From Bradyrhizobium sp. BTAi1 (GTDB taxonomy: Bacteria > Pseudomonadota > Alphaproteobacteria > Rhizobiales > Xanthobacteraceae), in the NCBI RefSeq assembly GCF_000015165.1, contig NC_009485.1, forward strand, positions 4,545,501-4,609,500: a stretch of DNA of 64,000 bases, in the 5' to 3' direction. Position numbers and translations under genes: made by a program. Below are positions 26,741 to 36,121 of this stretch, piece after piece. The notes beneath the pieces are model-generated. The model searched no databases, was not told the origin of the DNA, and saw nothing but the letters and a program-made list of their open reading frames with translations. Position 1 is the stretch's first letter; every line of letters starts with the position of its first letter.

Positions 26741-28543
26741 TCAGCTGGCCTCGGCGCAACGTTTGCGTTCAATGGCGTCGCTGATAAAGGCCAGCAGGTC
26801 CTCGCGCTTGAACGGCTTCATGATCGTCCGCCGGCCGCCGATCCGGTGCTCTCCGGCATCAGCGATGATGGGATCGTTCGAGTAGCCTGTCATGAACAGC
26901 ACCGGCAGATCAGGATGCGAAACGGCCAGTTGCCGGGCGAGTTCCGGCCCGCTGAGCCGCGGCATGACCACGTCGCTCAGGACCAGGTCCACCGCATCTG
27001 CATGCTCGCGAAGAAAGCGCAGCGCCTCTTCGCCATTGCTCGTGGACTGAACCGAATAGCCCGCCCGCGTGAGCATCGCCGCTGTTGCGCGCTGGGCGAG
27101 AGAATTGTCCTCGACCAGCAGGATCCGTTCGCCTCCCCTGGCTTGCTGAACGGGAGGAGCCGGCGCAGCCTCGGTCTGGATGGTCTCGTTCGCACGCGGC
27201 AATAGCACGATGAAGCTGGTCCCCTCGCCGATCGCACTCCGCACAGCAATGCTGCCGCCCGCCTGCTTCACGATGCCGTAGCAGGTCGCAAGTCCGAGTC
27301 CGGTGCCGCCGCCGCGGACCTTGGTCGTGAAAAACGGATCAAAGATGCGATCCAGATCATCGGGAGGAATCCCGGTGCCGGTGTCGCTCACCGTCATCAT
27401 GACATAGTCGCCCGGCTCCATGCCCTCGTCGCCGCACTGGATCGTCCTGTTGGCCAACCTGATCGTCAGCTGCCCGCCCGAGGGCATCGCATCGCGGGCG
27501 TTGAGAGCGAGGTTCATGATCAGTTGCTCGACCTGCACCCGATCCGCGATCACGGGCCAGCTCTGCTCTTCGACATCGATGCTGATCTCGATATTGCTGG
27601 GCAGCAGCCGGCGAAACATCTTCTGCAGATCCGCCAGAGTGGCGCCGAGATCGAGCAAGGTCGGGGTCGCCGGCTGCTTGCGCGAGAAAGCCAGCAGCTG
27701 CCGCGTCAGATCGCGGCCTCGTTCAATCGCCTTGATGAGCTCCATGACATCCGGCAACCGCGGATCGTCGCCGAGACATTCCTCACGCAGCATTTCGGCA
27801 TAGATCATCATCACGACGAGAAGGTTGTTGAAGTCGTGGGCGATCCCGCCTGCGAGCACCCCGACCGCCTCCATCTTCTGAGACTGCCGAAGCTCCTCGT
27901 TTAGCCGCTTCTGCTCGGTCACGTCCTGAATGAGAAGAAGCTGCGCCGGCGCCCCCTCCCATTCGCATCGCGACACGCGCAGCTCGCAGCGCCGGACGTC
28001 CTTACCGCGATAGACCTCGATCTCCGAAACCGCGCCTTCGCTGACCGCGAAGCTGACGCGTTCGCCGATGAAGTCGTCGCGCGCCTTTCCGAACAGCTCA
28101 TGGGCCGCCCGGTTGACGAAGGCGACCTCGTTGTCCTGATTGGTGACGATCAACGCGTCCGGCACGGCCTCGAGCAACTGGCCGAAGTGACGATGACTTT
28201 CCGCCGACAACGCGCGCGTCGCGGGCGCGCCAAGCGGCAGTCTGAGGCGGGCCTGTCCGGCACCGTCGTGCCCGTCCGCGGACTGGTTGAAGAGCACGAC
28301 GGGGCTCGCGGAAGCCAGCGCGTACAGTTCCTCCGGGAAGGCGGCAGCGACCTGCGAGGACGCCAGGTTCATCAGGATGGTGTCGTAGGAGGCTGTTTCG
28401 AGCCTGCGGCGCGCCTCCGCGATCGTCGATGCCCGGCTCAGGTCGAACTCGGCTTTGTCGCCGCCTTCACTTCCTCCCGCCGCGAGCAGGGGCGCCGCGG
28501 CCTCGCCGCCGATCACCAGCACTCGGTAGGTTGATGCGTCCAT
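26741..28543 (-). CDS. Hybrid sensor histidine kinase of the kai operon (pseudo-receiver, PAS, HisKA, HATPase, receiver)
   Basis: This 600-aa soluble kinase is the last gene of the kai operon, 15 bases after kaiC. Residues 1-110 look like a degenerate receiver. A PAS domain at 115-215 follows (HRHFGQLLEAVPDALIVTN). HisKA has phospho-accepting His236 in GGIAHDFNNLL. The ATPase motifs are NLALNARDAMPSGG, DTGTGIP and GTGLGLAT. The C-terminal receiver at 472-595 carries Asp524 in LVLSDVVMP and conserved Lys in MKPFKRED. No membrane segment is visible. By analogy with SasA in cyanobacteria it could read out or feed into the KaiB/KaiC state, although it lacks the KaiB-like sensor domain of SasA (inference). 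Confidence 0.92.
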   Translation of the reverse strand: MDASTYRVLVIGGEAAAPLLAAGGSEGGDKAEFDLSRASTIAEARRRLETASYDTILMNLASSQVAAAFPEELYALASASPVVLFNQSADGHDGAGQARLRLPLGAPATRALSAESHRHFGQLLEAVPDALIVTNQDNEVAFVNRAAHELFGKARDDFIGERVSFAVSEGAVSEIEVYRGKDVRRCELRVSRCEWEGAPAQLLLIQDVTEQKRLNEELRQSQKMEAVGVLAGGIAHDFNNLLVVMMIYAEMLREECLGDDPRLPDVMELIKAIERGRDLTRQLLAFSRKQPATPTLLDLGATLADLQKMFRRLLPSNIEISIDVEEQSWPVIADRVQVEQLIMNLALNARDAMPSGGQLTIRLANRTIQCGDEGMEPGDYVMMTVSDTGTGIPPDDLDRIFDPFFTTKVRGGGTGLGLATCYGIVKQAGGSIAVRSAIGEGTSFIVLLPRANETIQTEAAPAPPVQQARGGERILLVEDNSLAQRATAAMLTRAGYSVQSTSNGEEALRFLREHADAVDLVLSDVVMPRLSGPELARQLAVSHPDLPVLFMTGYSNDPIIADAGEHRIGGRRTIMKPFKREDLLAFISDAIERKRCAEAS

Positions 28544-28558
28544 GTCGGATGTCCCTGC

Positions 28559-30088
28559 CTAGAGCTCGCTTTGCGATCCGCCAAACATCTCGGCAAGATG
28601 GTCGCGCTCGCGTGCAAACATGTAGGTGGGAGCCCCCGTCAGAATTCCGTGCACGTCGCGGAAGGTGGAGACCAGATGCATGCCGTGACCGTCAATGACA
28701 TACTCGCGGATGTCCTTGTCGTGCTGCGTGCCGCGCATCTTCAGGATCGCCAGGCCACGCCGCATCACGCCATAGAGCTCGACGTAGCGCAGCAGCACGA
28801 TCATGTCGGTGATGGTGGAGATATGGGTCTCGGTGATCGACGCGCCGCCCATCAGCATCGATGTCGTGTTGGTGAAAAGCCCGGTGATCCCGACCTTCTT
28901 GATATGACTCGTCAGCGCAATGACGAATTCTCGATAGGATTTCGGCGTGCCCGCGCGCTCGAAGGCCGACAGGCTGTCGACCGCAATCCGGCTCGGCTGG
29001 AACTCGTTGATCTCCCGCTGGATGTAGAGCAGGTGATCCTCCAGGCCCATGGTCTCGGGGTATCTGGCAATGATGCGGAGAAGACCCTCCTTCTCCGCTG
29101 AATCGAAATCGACGTTCCAATTCGACGCATTGCGGGTCAACTGTTCCCGGCTCTCCTCCGCCGCGATCAACAGCGCACGTTCCCCGCGCTCGATGGCGGC
29201 CCTCAGGTAATGCGTCACCATCAGCGTCTTGCCGGTGCCGGTGGCTCCGCTCACCAGAATGATGGAGTCGCGGTAGAAGCCACCGCCGCACATCTGATCG
29301 AGCTCGGGCACGCCGGAGGATACCCGGAGATCGCTCGAGCGCTGCTTCAGCTCGATGGCCGAGAGCGGAATAATCGTAACACCCTCGGCGTGGTCGACCG
29401 TAAACGGATACTCGCCCTTCTGATGCGTGGCGCCACGAAATTTCAGGATCTCGATGGTCCGCCTGCGCTTTTCCTGCTCGAGCCGGTTGCGCAGCACCAG
29501 GACGTTGTCGGCCACGAACTCCTCGACGCCGAAGCGCGCCAGCCCGCCATCCTCGTCGAGACGTTCCATCGTGATGATCGTGGTCACGCCAAGCAGCCGC
29601 AGCGCGCTGGCGATGCGGTGCAGTTCCCGGCGCACCACATTGGCGTCCGAGAACTGCGGAAACAGCGCGCCGACCGAATCCAGCACCACCCGCTTCGCAT
29701 TGACCTTCCGGATCGCATTCTCGATCCGGACCATCAGCGCCGAGAGATCATAGGCGCCGGCCTCGACCATCTCCTCGCCCTGCTCCGGCGTGGCATCAAC
29801 AATCGCGATCTGGCCGTTCCGGTTCAAGGATTCGAAGTCCCAGCCGAACGACGCGACGTTGCGCATCAGGTCCTCTGGAGCCTCCTCGAACGTGACACAG
29901 ACGCCATGCTCGGCACAGGTCTGCACGCCCATGACGAGAAACTGCAGCGCGAGCACGGTCTTTCCGCTGCCGGCTGTGCCGGAGACCAGCGTGCTTCGAT
30001 TCAGTGGCAGGCCACCGTTCGAAATCTGATCGAATCCGGCGATGCCGGTGCGCAATTTCTCAAGTTCGAAAGCCCTACTCGCGCTCAT
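28559..30088 (-). CDS. kaiC: KaiC circadian clock ATPase/autokinase
   Basis: This is a double RecA-like ATPase of 509 aa. CI has Walker A GTAGSGKT at 37-44 and catalytic Glu68/Glu69 (TFEEAPEDL). CII has Walker A GATGTGKT at 281-288 and Glu311/Glu312 (AAEESREQL). The autophosphorylation segment ITETHISTITDMI keeps residues equivalent to Thr426, Ser431 and Thr432 of Synechococcus KaiC (here Thr419, Ser424, Thr425), so the kinase/phosphatase cycle is probably possible. The C-terminal tail after 490 is short and differs from the cyanobacterial A-loop/tail that binds KaiA. Its start overlaps the end of kaiB by 14 bases, implying translational coupling. Confidence 0.95.
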   Translation of the reverse strand: MSASRAFELEKLRTGIAGFDQISNGGLPLNRSTLVSGTAGSGKTVLALQFLVMGVQTCAEHGVCVTFEEAPEDLMRNVASFGWDFESLNRNGQIAIVDATPEQGEEMVEAGAYDLSALMVRIENAIRKVNAKRVVLDSVGALFPQFSDANVVRRELHRIASALRLLGVTTIITMERLDEDGGLARFGVEEFVADNVLVLRNRLEQEKRRRTIEILKFRGATHQKGEYPFTVDHAEGVTIIPLSAIELKQRSSDLRVSSGVPELDQMCGGGFYRDSIILVSGATGTGKTLMVTHYLRAAIERGERALLIAAEESREQLTRNASNWNVDFDSAEKEGLLRIIARYPETMGLEDHLLYIQREINEFQPSRIAVDSLSAFERAGTPKSYREFVIALTSHIKKVGITGLFTNTTSMLMGGASITETHISTITDMIVLLRYVELYGVMRRGLAILKMRGTQHDKDIREYVIDGHGMHLVSTFRDVHGILTGAPTYMFARERDHLAEMFGGSQSEL

Positions 30089-30398
30089 TCCCCGCCCCCT
30101 CCTCCTTTCCCATACGCCCCGCGGACGAATTCTGGAGGATCCCGAGCCCGAGCAGGACCTTCCTGGTGTCGCTGAGATCGCCGATGATCTTTCGCACCGG
30201 GCCGGGATGGCGCTTCACCAGCGTGGGTGTCGCGACGATCTTCTCGTCCTCGGCGATCTGCGGATGCTCCAGCACGTCGATGATGTCGATCTCGCAGGGG
30301 ATGTTCAGCTCGTGCTGGCAGATCCTGCGGAGGTTTTCCATCGCGCGCAGCGAGTTCGATGTCTGACCTGTGATGAACAATCCGAGTTGCAGGGTCAT
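30075..30398 (-). CDS. kaiB: KaiB circadian clock protein
   Basis: This 107-aa protein matches KaiB: LFITGQTSNSLRAMENLRRI, IDIIDVLEHPQIAEDEKIVA, TPTLVKRHPGPVRKIIGDLS. KaiB is a fold-switching protein that in its thioredoxin-like form binds the CI ring of KaiC and, in cyanobacteria, captures KaiA. It lies between the KaiA-like gene (4-base overlap, ATGA) and kaiC (14-base overlap). The tail after residue 90 is charged and variable. Confidence 0.95.
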   Translation of the reverse strand: MTLQLGLFITGQTSNSLRAMENLRRICQHELNIPCEIDIIDVLEHPQIAEDEKIVATPTLVKRHPGPVRKIIGDLSDTRKVLLGLGILQNSSAGRMGKEEGAGNERE

Positions 30399-31234
30399 GC
30401 CCTGTCTCCCGGTGCGATGCGGCGTCGATGCCCGAGCCGGTAATAGTCGACCAGCAGTCCCATCATCTCGAGCGCAAGCAGCCTGCCTTCGAACACCAGC
30501 GTGCTCGTCCGCTCGACGGTCGTCCCGCCGATCGCCCTCTCGAGCGCCACAACGTGAAGATCGAGGAGATCGCGCGGCCCGCCGCCTTCATCGCCAATCG
30601 ATGTCGCAATCCTCTCCATCATGCGGAGCGGACGAGCATGAGGCTCACCGCTGGGGTCCAGGTATTCGCGAAACAGGTGCAGATATTGCTCCACGAGGTC
30701 ACCGAAGGCCTCAGGCCTGCGCTCCCGGATCGACCCGTGTCCGGCCAGATGCGCCGAAACGCTGGTGACGCGGCCGGCCGAGGACAAGTCCCGATCATTG
30801 GCAAGCGAGCGCCTGTTGTCCTCGATACGATCCTTGCGGCGCCGAGCGGTCGCATAGATCATCGCGCGCCGCAGCGTCGAAGGTCCGGTCTCCGCTCCGG
30901 GCAGGTAATCACGAGCTCCAGCCCCAGCATAGGCCGCGGCGCTATCAGCATTGGCCGGTCCATTGACGACAATGATCGGGATATCCTGGCCAGCGGCTCT
31001 GAGCTTGCCGACATCCAAGACGCTGTGCGCGTCGGAATCGTCCACGTCCAACACCACCAGGTCGATGGGCTGGTGCGTCAAGATGGCTTGCGCTTCCGCA
31101 ACTGTTGCAACAGTCACCAATTCGCAGCCATCCATCATCGAGGGGCCGGTGATCGCATCCCGCACCACCTGCCCGCTCGCTGGACCACTCTCGACGAGCA
31201 GCACACGAACCGGAAGCTCAGCTTCGGCGCTCAT
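30395..31234 (-). CDS. Degenerate receiver plus C-terminal helical bundle protein with KaiA-like architecture, first gene of the kai operon
   Basis: This 279-aa protein begins with a CheY-like fold at about 8-130 (PVRVLLVESGPASGQVVRDA; IDLVVLDVDDSDA; ARDYLPGAE). Asp63 sits where the acceptor would be. The usual acidic pair is reduced to Glu15, the conserved Thr/Ser is Asn91, and the conserved Lys is missing near DYLPGAE, so it looks like a pseudo-receiver. Residues 175-270 are all-helical (FGDLVEQYLHLFREYL; DLLDLHVVALERAI; LLALEMMGLLVDYYRLGH), a pattern like RsbU-N/KaiA C-terminal bundles. Order and domain layout match KaiA, but primary similarity to KaiA is not evident, so I call it KaiA-like only by architecture. 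Confidence 0.7.
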   Translation of the reverse strand: MSAEAELPVRVLLVESGPASGQVVRDAITGPSMMDGCELVTVATVAEAQAILTHQPIDLVVLDVDDSDAHSVLDVGKLRAAGQDIPIIVVNGPANADSAAAYAGAGARDYLPGAETGPSTLRRAMIYATARRRKDRIEDNRRSLANDRDLSSAGRVTSVSAHLAGHGSIRERRPEAFGDLVEQYLHLFREYLDPSGEPHARPLRMMERIATSIGDEGGGPRDLLDLHVVALERAIGGTTVERTSTLVFEGRLLALEMMGLLVDYYRLGHRRRIAPGDRA

Positions 31235-31653
31235 GAAACGCTCCCGGAGAGGCGTCGAAATCGCTCAGTCGGGACAATTAAGGCATTGCAGACGACCGCT
31301 GCAGAGGCTTGCTCTGAACAACATCGCCGCGTAGCCGGATGGAAACGCAAGAGACAATGGAAGAACACGTTCGACGACAGTAGATCAGGATCGAGGCGGT
31401 GAGAAGAAAAAGTTCCACCAAGACGTGTGCTGCGCCAATATATCGCTGCGATCATGCGACGGGGTGTCGCAAATGCCTCGCGTGATCTGCCGCCATGACC
31501 TTCGGCGGTCATCGGGGCGATCAGCCGCGCGGAAGCGGTCACATTGCCTCACCACTGACCTGTGACCGAAGGCGTGCAGAGCAGGCGCGGCCGCGACCGG
31601 CCGAGCCAGAGAGTCAGCCGTCCGACGCCTAAGCCGGGGACTTGGTTATCGCG
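31235..31653. other. Region upstream of the kai operon
   Basis: The kai promoter should lie here on the - strand. No gene is convincing: a frame at 31231-31542 on the - strand overlaps the start of the KaiA-like gene and has unlikely composition. No clear operator was recognised. Confidence 0.4.
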
Positions 31654-31893
31654 CTACAGACCCGCGGCCTTGCGCAGGACGGCGTTGATGCGGTCCTGCC
31701 AGCCCGGGCCTTCGGATTGGAAGTGCTCCAGCACGTCCTGATCAATCCGCAAGGTCACCTGCTCGCGCACGCCGGGGACGGCCGCCTTCTTCGGCGGCGC
31801 CTCCACCGGCTTCGTGGTGACCTTCTTGAAAGCGGCTTCCGCCTCGGTGCGAGCGTCGGCCAGGGTCCGTGGACGCCGCGGCTGGTCGGCCAT
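31654..31893 (-). CDS. BrnA-like antitoxin without adjacent BrnT
   Basis: This 79-aa protein has a basic, Pro/Lys-rich N-terminus and a C-terminal BrnA-type ribbon-helix-helix segment (VTLRIDQDVLEHFQSEGPGW, then QDRINAVLRKAAGL). BrnA normally binds DNA and neutralises the BrnT RNase toxin encoded just upstream. Here cysK lies 2 bases upstream and no BrnT-like frame is found nearby, so this is an orphan that probably acts as a repressor or has been recruited. Co-transcription with cysK is likely. Confidence 0.75.
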   Translation of the reverse strand: MADQPRRPRTLADARTEAEAAFKKVTTKPVEAPPKKAAVPGVREQVTLRIDQDVLEHFQSEGPGWQDRINAVLRKAAGL

Positions 31894-31895
31894 GA

Positions 31896-32864
<969 letters not shown>

Positions 32865-33166
32865 GATCTCACCCCTCGCGCACTCCGGCGCAACTGCGAC
32901 ACTCTTCCACGTCCGTTCATCTTCGACGAGGCTGCTGCACTGCGCAAGCACGTTTCCACGATGGCCTGATCGTCGCGACGCACAACAACTTGTTGTTAAA
33001 TTTCGCCAAACCAACGCATTTGTGTTGCGACACAGTCAAACAAATCAGTCTATAGTCGAAGTCAGACGGAGATGCCGGTTGTAACTTTGAGCCTCGTTTC
33101 GTGCCTGAACTGCAATCTATTTGCGCCTGCAAAGTTCGACAAGAAAAGATCGCCCAGGAGGTCACT
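32865..33166. other. Divergent promoter region between cysK and the small CxxC gene
   Basis: No gene was found. A stretch that is AT-rich for this genome at about 32985-33065 probably carries promoters in one or both directions. AGGAGGTCACT just before 33167 is a strong ribosome binding site. Confidence 0.45.
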
Positions 33167-33385
33167 ATGTCAGCACTTGCTGATCTCGTGTCGACCGCAA
33201 CGCCCCGCCCCGATCCTCGCGGCTGCGATCTGCCGACATGTCCAGTCTGCGCCGATTCCATGATTGCTGCCGAGGCCTCGGCCTATCTGGCCGACAATGC
33301 GATCAGCTACCTTTGGACCTGCGACACCTGCGGCTATGGCTTCGTGACCAAGCACGCGGTAAAAAGCCGGTTCGCCTGCAACTGA
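33167..33385 (+). CDS. Small zinc-ribbon-like protein with two CxxC pairs
   Basis: This 72-aa protein contains CPVC and, about 30 residues later, CDTCG, a spacing suited to one tetrahedral Zn site. The last part (YGFVTKHAVKSRFACN) is basic. AGGAGG lies just before the ATG at 33167; the frame extends upstream but without a good start. The function is unknown. It could be a small regulatory or RNA/DNA-binding protein. It is divergent from cysK. Confidence 0.7.
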   Translation: MSALADLVSTATPRPDPRGCDLPTCPVCADSMIAAEASAYLADNAISYLWTCDTCGYGFVTKHAVKSRFACN

Positions 33386-33432
33386 AAATCCCGGCGGCGT
33401 GCCACGCAGCTTGGTGACGTACGCCGAAGCGC

Positions 33433-33460
33433 GTTGCGGCCTTGCAGAAGGCCGCGCAAC
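33433..33460. terminator. Hairpin between convergent small CxxC gene and tgt
   Basis: GTTGC and GGCCTT pair with AAGGCC and GCAAC around GCAG, with a small bulge. It lies between two converging genes and may end both transcripts, but has no T-tract on either side. Confidence 0.4.
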
Positions 33461-34608
33461 TAGATCCGTGCAATGTCGCCGCGCGTCCAATCCGCCTTGG
33501 TGCGCGCGTAGAAATCCGCGAACTGGCCCTGCGCGATCGCCGCGCGCATTCCGGCCATCAGCAGCTGGAAATAGGCGATGTTGATCTCCGACAGCAGCGT
33601 CGCGCCGAGCGCCTCGCCGGCCTTGATCAGATGGTGCAGATAGGCGCGCGAATAGCTGCGCGCCGGCGGCCACGGGCTTTCCTCATCGAGAGGACGCGGA
33701 TCATCGGCGTGGCGCGCATTGCGCAGATTGACCGGTCCGAAGCGCGTGAAGGCGACGCCATGCCGGCCGTTGCGGGTCGGCAGCACGCAGTCGAACATGT
33801 CGATACCGCGCTTCACCGACTCCAGCAGATCATCCGGCGTGCCGACACCCATCAGATAACGCGGGCGGTCACCGGGCAGCGCCGGCACGGTCGCCTCGAT
33901 CATCTCCAGCATGACCGCCTGCGGCTCGCCGACCGCGAGACCGCCGATCGCATAGCCATGGAAGCCGATGTCGACCAGCGCCGCGGCGCTCGCCACGCGC
34001 AGCGCGGGCACATCTCCGCCCTGCACGATGCCGAACAGCATATAGCCATCCGGCGCGCTCTCGAAGGCACGACGGCAGCGCTCCGCCCAGCGCAGCGACA
34101 GCCGCATCGCGCGCTCGATATCAGCAGGCTCGGCCGGCAGCCGCACGCATTCGTCGAGCTGCATCGCGATGTCCGAGTTGAGCAGCCGCTGCACCTCGAT
34201 GGCGCGCTCCGGCGACAATTCGATCTTGGCGCCGTCGATATGCGAGCGGAACGTCACCGCCTGCTCCGTGACCTTGCGCAGGGCCGACAGCGACATGACC
34301 TGGAAGCCGCCGGAATCGGTCAGCATCGGTCCGCCCCAGCCGGTAAAGCGCTGCAGGCCGCCGAGCGCAGCAATGCGCTCGGCCGTGGGACGCAGCATCA
34401 GATGATAGGTGTTGCCGAGCACGATGTCGGCGCCGGCGTCGCGCACGTCGCGCCAGTGAATGCCCTTCATCGCGCCGGCCGTGCCGACGGGCATGAAGGC
34501 GGGAGTCCGGACCACGCCATGCGGCGTGGTCAGCCGGCCGGTGCGGGCCGCGCCATCCGTGCCGAGAAGTTCGAAATGATTGGGGAGTTCGGTGCCGGGG
34601 GAGCTCAT
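33460..34608 (-). CDS. tgt: Queuine/preQ1 tRNA-guanine transglycosylase with the zinc cysteines missing
   Basis: This enzyme exchanges G34 for preQ1 in tRNAs with GUN anticodons, the step before QueA (also in this window). It is 382 aa, normal length. Asp98 (MLTDSGGFQVMSL) and nucleophile Asp273 (MFDCVLPTRNGRHG) are present, with VQGGD and the TRNGRHG motif. The C-terminal site that normally reads CxCxxC before YSRAYLHHL here reads ESPWPPARSYSRAYLHH at 310-326, so all three structural Zn cysteines are replaced while the His remains. Either the fold is stabilised without zinc in this lineage or the enzyme is altered. Confidence 0.93.
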   Translation of the reverse strand: MSSPGTELPNHFELLGTDGAARTGRLTTPHGVVRTPAFMPVGTAGAMKGIHWRDVRDAGADIVLGNTYHLMLRPTAERIAALGGLQRFTGWGGPMLTDSGGFQVMSLSALRKVTEQAVTFRSHIDGAKIELSPERAIEVQRLLNSDIAMQLDECVRLPAEPADIERAMRLSLRWAERCRRAFESAPDGYMLFGIVQGGDVPALRVASAAALVDIGFHGYAIGGLAVGEPQAVMLEMIEATVPALPGDRPRYLMGVGTPDDLLESVKRGIDMFDCVLPTRNGRHGVAFTRFGPVNLRNARHADDPRPLDEESPWPPARSYSRAYLHHLIKAGEALGATLLSEINIAYFQLLMAGMRAAIAQGQFADFYARTKADWTRGDIARI

Positions 34609-34817
34609 GGCCGGCTTATTGCGTCAGGACGGCCCCGGATTCAACCGCGATCGGCACAAGTTCGGCCCCTCGCGGCCGTTGACGGCGGTGCCTCACGCCC
34701 CTATGGTCCCCCGCCATGTCGACCTCGACCAAACGCACGACGAAAACCACCAAGCCCTTGCGGGCCTCGGGAGGCGTGCGCGCGTAATCGACCTCGATCG
34801 CGACCATCTTCGAACCG

Positions 34818-34851
34818 AAGCCCCGCCTGATGAAGGTCCGGGGCTTTTTTA
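34818..34851 (+). terminator. Terminator-like hairpin upstream of asd
   Basis: GCCCCG and CGGGGC form a 6-bp stem, extended by AA/TT, followed by six T on the + strand. No + strand gene is evident just upstream. It could end an unannotated small transcript from 34610-34815 or lie in the asd leader as an attenuator-like element. Confidence 0.5.
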
Positions 34852-34881
34852 TTGCCTAAATTTCAACCGGAGACCTGAGAC

Positions 34882-35907
34882 GTGCCCCACGATCCCACCA
34901 TTGCCATTGTCGGCGTCACCGGCGCGGTCGGCGCCGAGTTCATCGCCACCCTGGACCGCCGCAACGTCCGCGTCGGCAAGCTGAAGGCGCTGGCGAGCGC
35001 CCGCTCGGCCGGCCAGACCGTGAGCTTCCGGGGCCAGAGCATCGTGATCGAGGAGCTCAATGAGCGCTCATTCGAGGGCGTCGACATTGCGCTGTTCTCG
35101 GCCGGCAGCGGCATCTCCAAGAAGTTTGCCCCGATCGCCGTGCGCTCCGGCGCCGTCGTGGTCGACAATTCGTCCGCCTTCCGCATGGACCCGAACGTGC
35201 CGCTGGTGATCCCCGAGATCAACGCCCGCCGCATCCGCGACCACAAGGGCATCATCGCCAATCCGAACTGCGCCGCCATCACCGCGCTGGTGCCGCTGTG
35301 GCCGATCCACCAGAAGAACCGCATCAAGCGCGTGATCATCTCGACCTACCAGGCCGCCAGCGGCGCCGGTGCGGCCGCGATGGACGAGCTGGTGCAATCG
35401 ACCCGCGCGAACCTCAACGGCCAAGTCTATGCGCCCAAGGTGATGCCGCACCCGTTCGCCTTCAATCTGTTCAGCCACAACACCGCGATTGATCCGGAGA
35501 CGGGCTACAACGACGAAGAGACGAAGGTCATCAACGAGACCCGCAAGATCTTCGAGGATGAGGGGATCGCGATCGGCGTCACCTGCGTCCGCGTGCCGGT
35601 GCTGCGCGCCCATTGCGAGTCGATCACCTTCGAATGCGAGAAGCCGATCTCGGAGGATGAGGTCCGCCGCATCCTCGCCACCGCGCCAGGCGTGCGCATC
35701 GTCGACGATCGCGCCAACAACTACTTCCCGATGCCGGTCGACGCGTCAGGCCAGGACGACGTGCTGGTCGGCCGCATCCGCAAGGATCTGTCCGATCCGT
35801 CCGGCCATTCGATCGCGATGTTCGTCGCCGCCGATCAGCTGCTGAAGGGCGCCGCGCTCAACGCCGTGCAGATCGCCGAGTTGTTGCCGGAGCGGGTGAT
35901 GGCTTAG
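34882..35907 (+). CDS. asd: Aspartate-semialdehyde dehydrogenase
   Basis: This 341-aa NADPH enzyme reduces aspartyl phosphate to the semialdehyde, for lysine/diaminopimelate, threonine and methionine synthesis. It has the Rossmann motif GVTGAVGAEF near the start, Cys130 in NPNCAAI as nucleophile, and a substrate segment STYQAASGAGAAAMDEL. The start is a GTG at 34882 with CCGGAGACC upstream; no better ATG exists before the Rossmann motif. Confidence 0.95.
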   Translation: MPHDPTIAIVGVTGAVGAEFIATLDRRNVRVGKLKALASARSAGQTVSFRGQSIVIEELNERSFEGVDIALFSAGSGISKKFAPIAVRSGAVVVDNSSAFRMDPNVPLVIPEINARRIRDHKGIIANPNCAAITALVPLWPIHQKNRIKRVIISTYQAASGAGAAAMDELVQSTRANLNGQVYAPKVMPHPFAFNLFSHNTAIDPETGYNDEETKVINETRKIFEDEGIAIGVTCVRVPVLRAHCESITFECEKPISEDEVRRILATAPGVRIVDDRANNYFPMPVDASGQDDVLVGRIRKDLSDPSGHSIAMFVAADQLLKGAALNAVQIAELLPERVMA

Positions 35908-35918
35908 CCATCTCCACG

Positions 35919-36015
35919 CGTCATTGCGAGGAGCCGAAGGCGACGAAGCAATCCAGGACTCCCGCCGCAGCGGCAGCCTGGATTGCTTCGCTGCGCCGCT
36001 GCGCTCGCAATGACG
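35919..36015. repeat. Palindromic intergenic repeat, CGTCATTGCGAG family
   Basis: It begins CGTCATTGCGAGGAGC and ends GCTCGCAATGACG; inside, GAAGCAATCCAG pairs with CTGGATTGCTTC. Related copies lie at 52174-52255 and 57473-57552, and a half copy near 54131-54160. This is a REP-like element between convergent asd and queA. Confidence 0.8.
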
Positions 36016-36121
36016 TGGTGAGAGCACGGCCTGCCATGAGCGACGCAACGTGGAGAGCCGCGCGAAATGACGACACCCGGATGTCACGATCGCCAATGCC
36101 TTTGCGCCAGCGGGCTATCAG

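Noticed and set aside
31231..31542. 103-aa - strand frame upstream of the KaiA-like gene
   Set aside because: It overlaps the KaiA-like start and its composition is unlike a protein of this genome.
34716..34787. Possible 23-codon peptide starting MSTSTKRTTKTTKPLRASGG before a terminator-like hairpin
   Set aside because: It is too short, without a ribosome binding site or known family. It is kept only as context for the hairpin finding.
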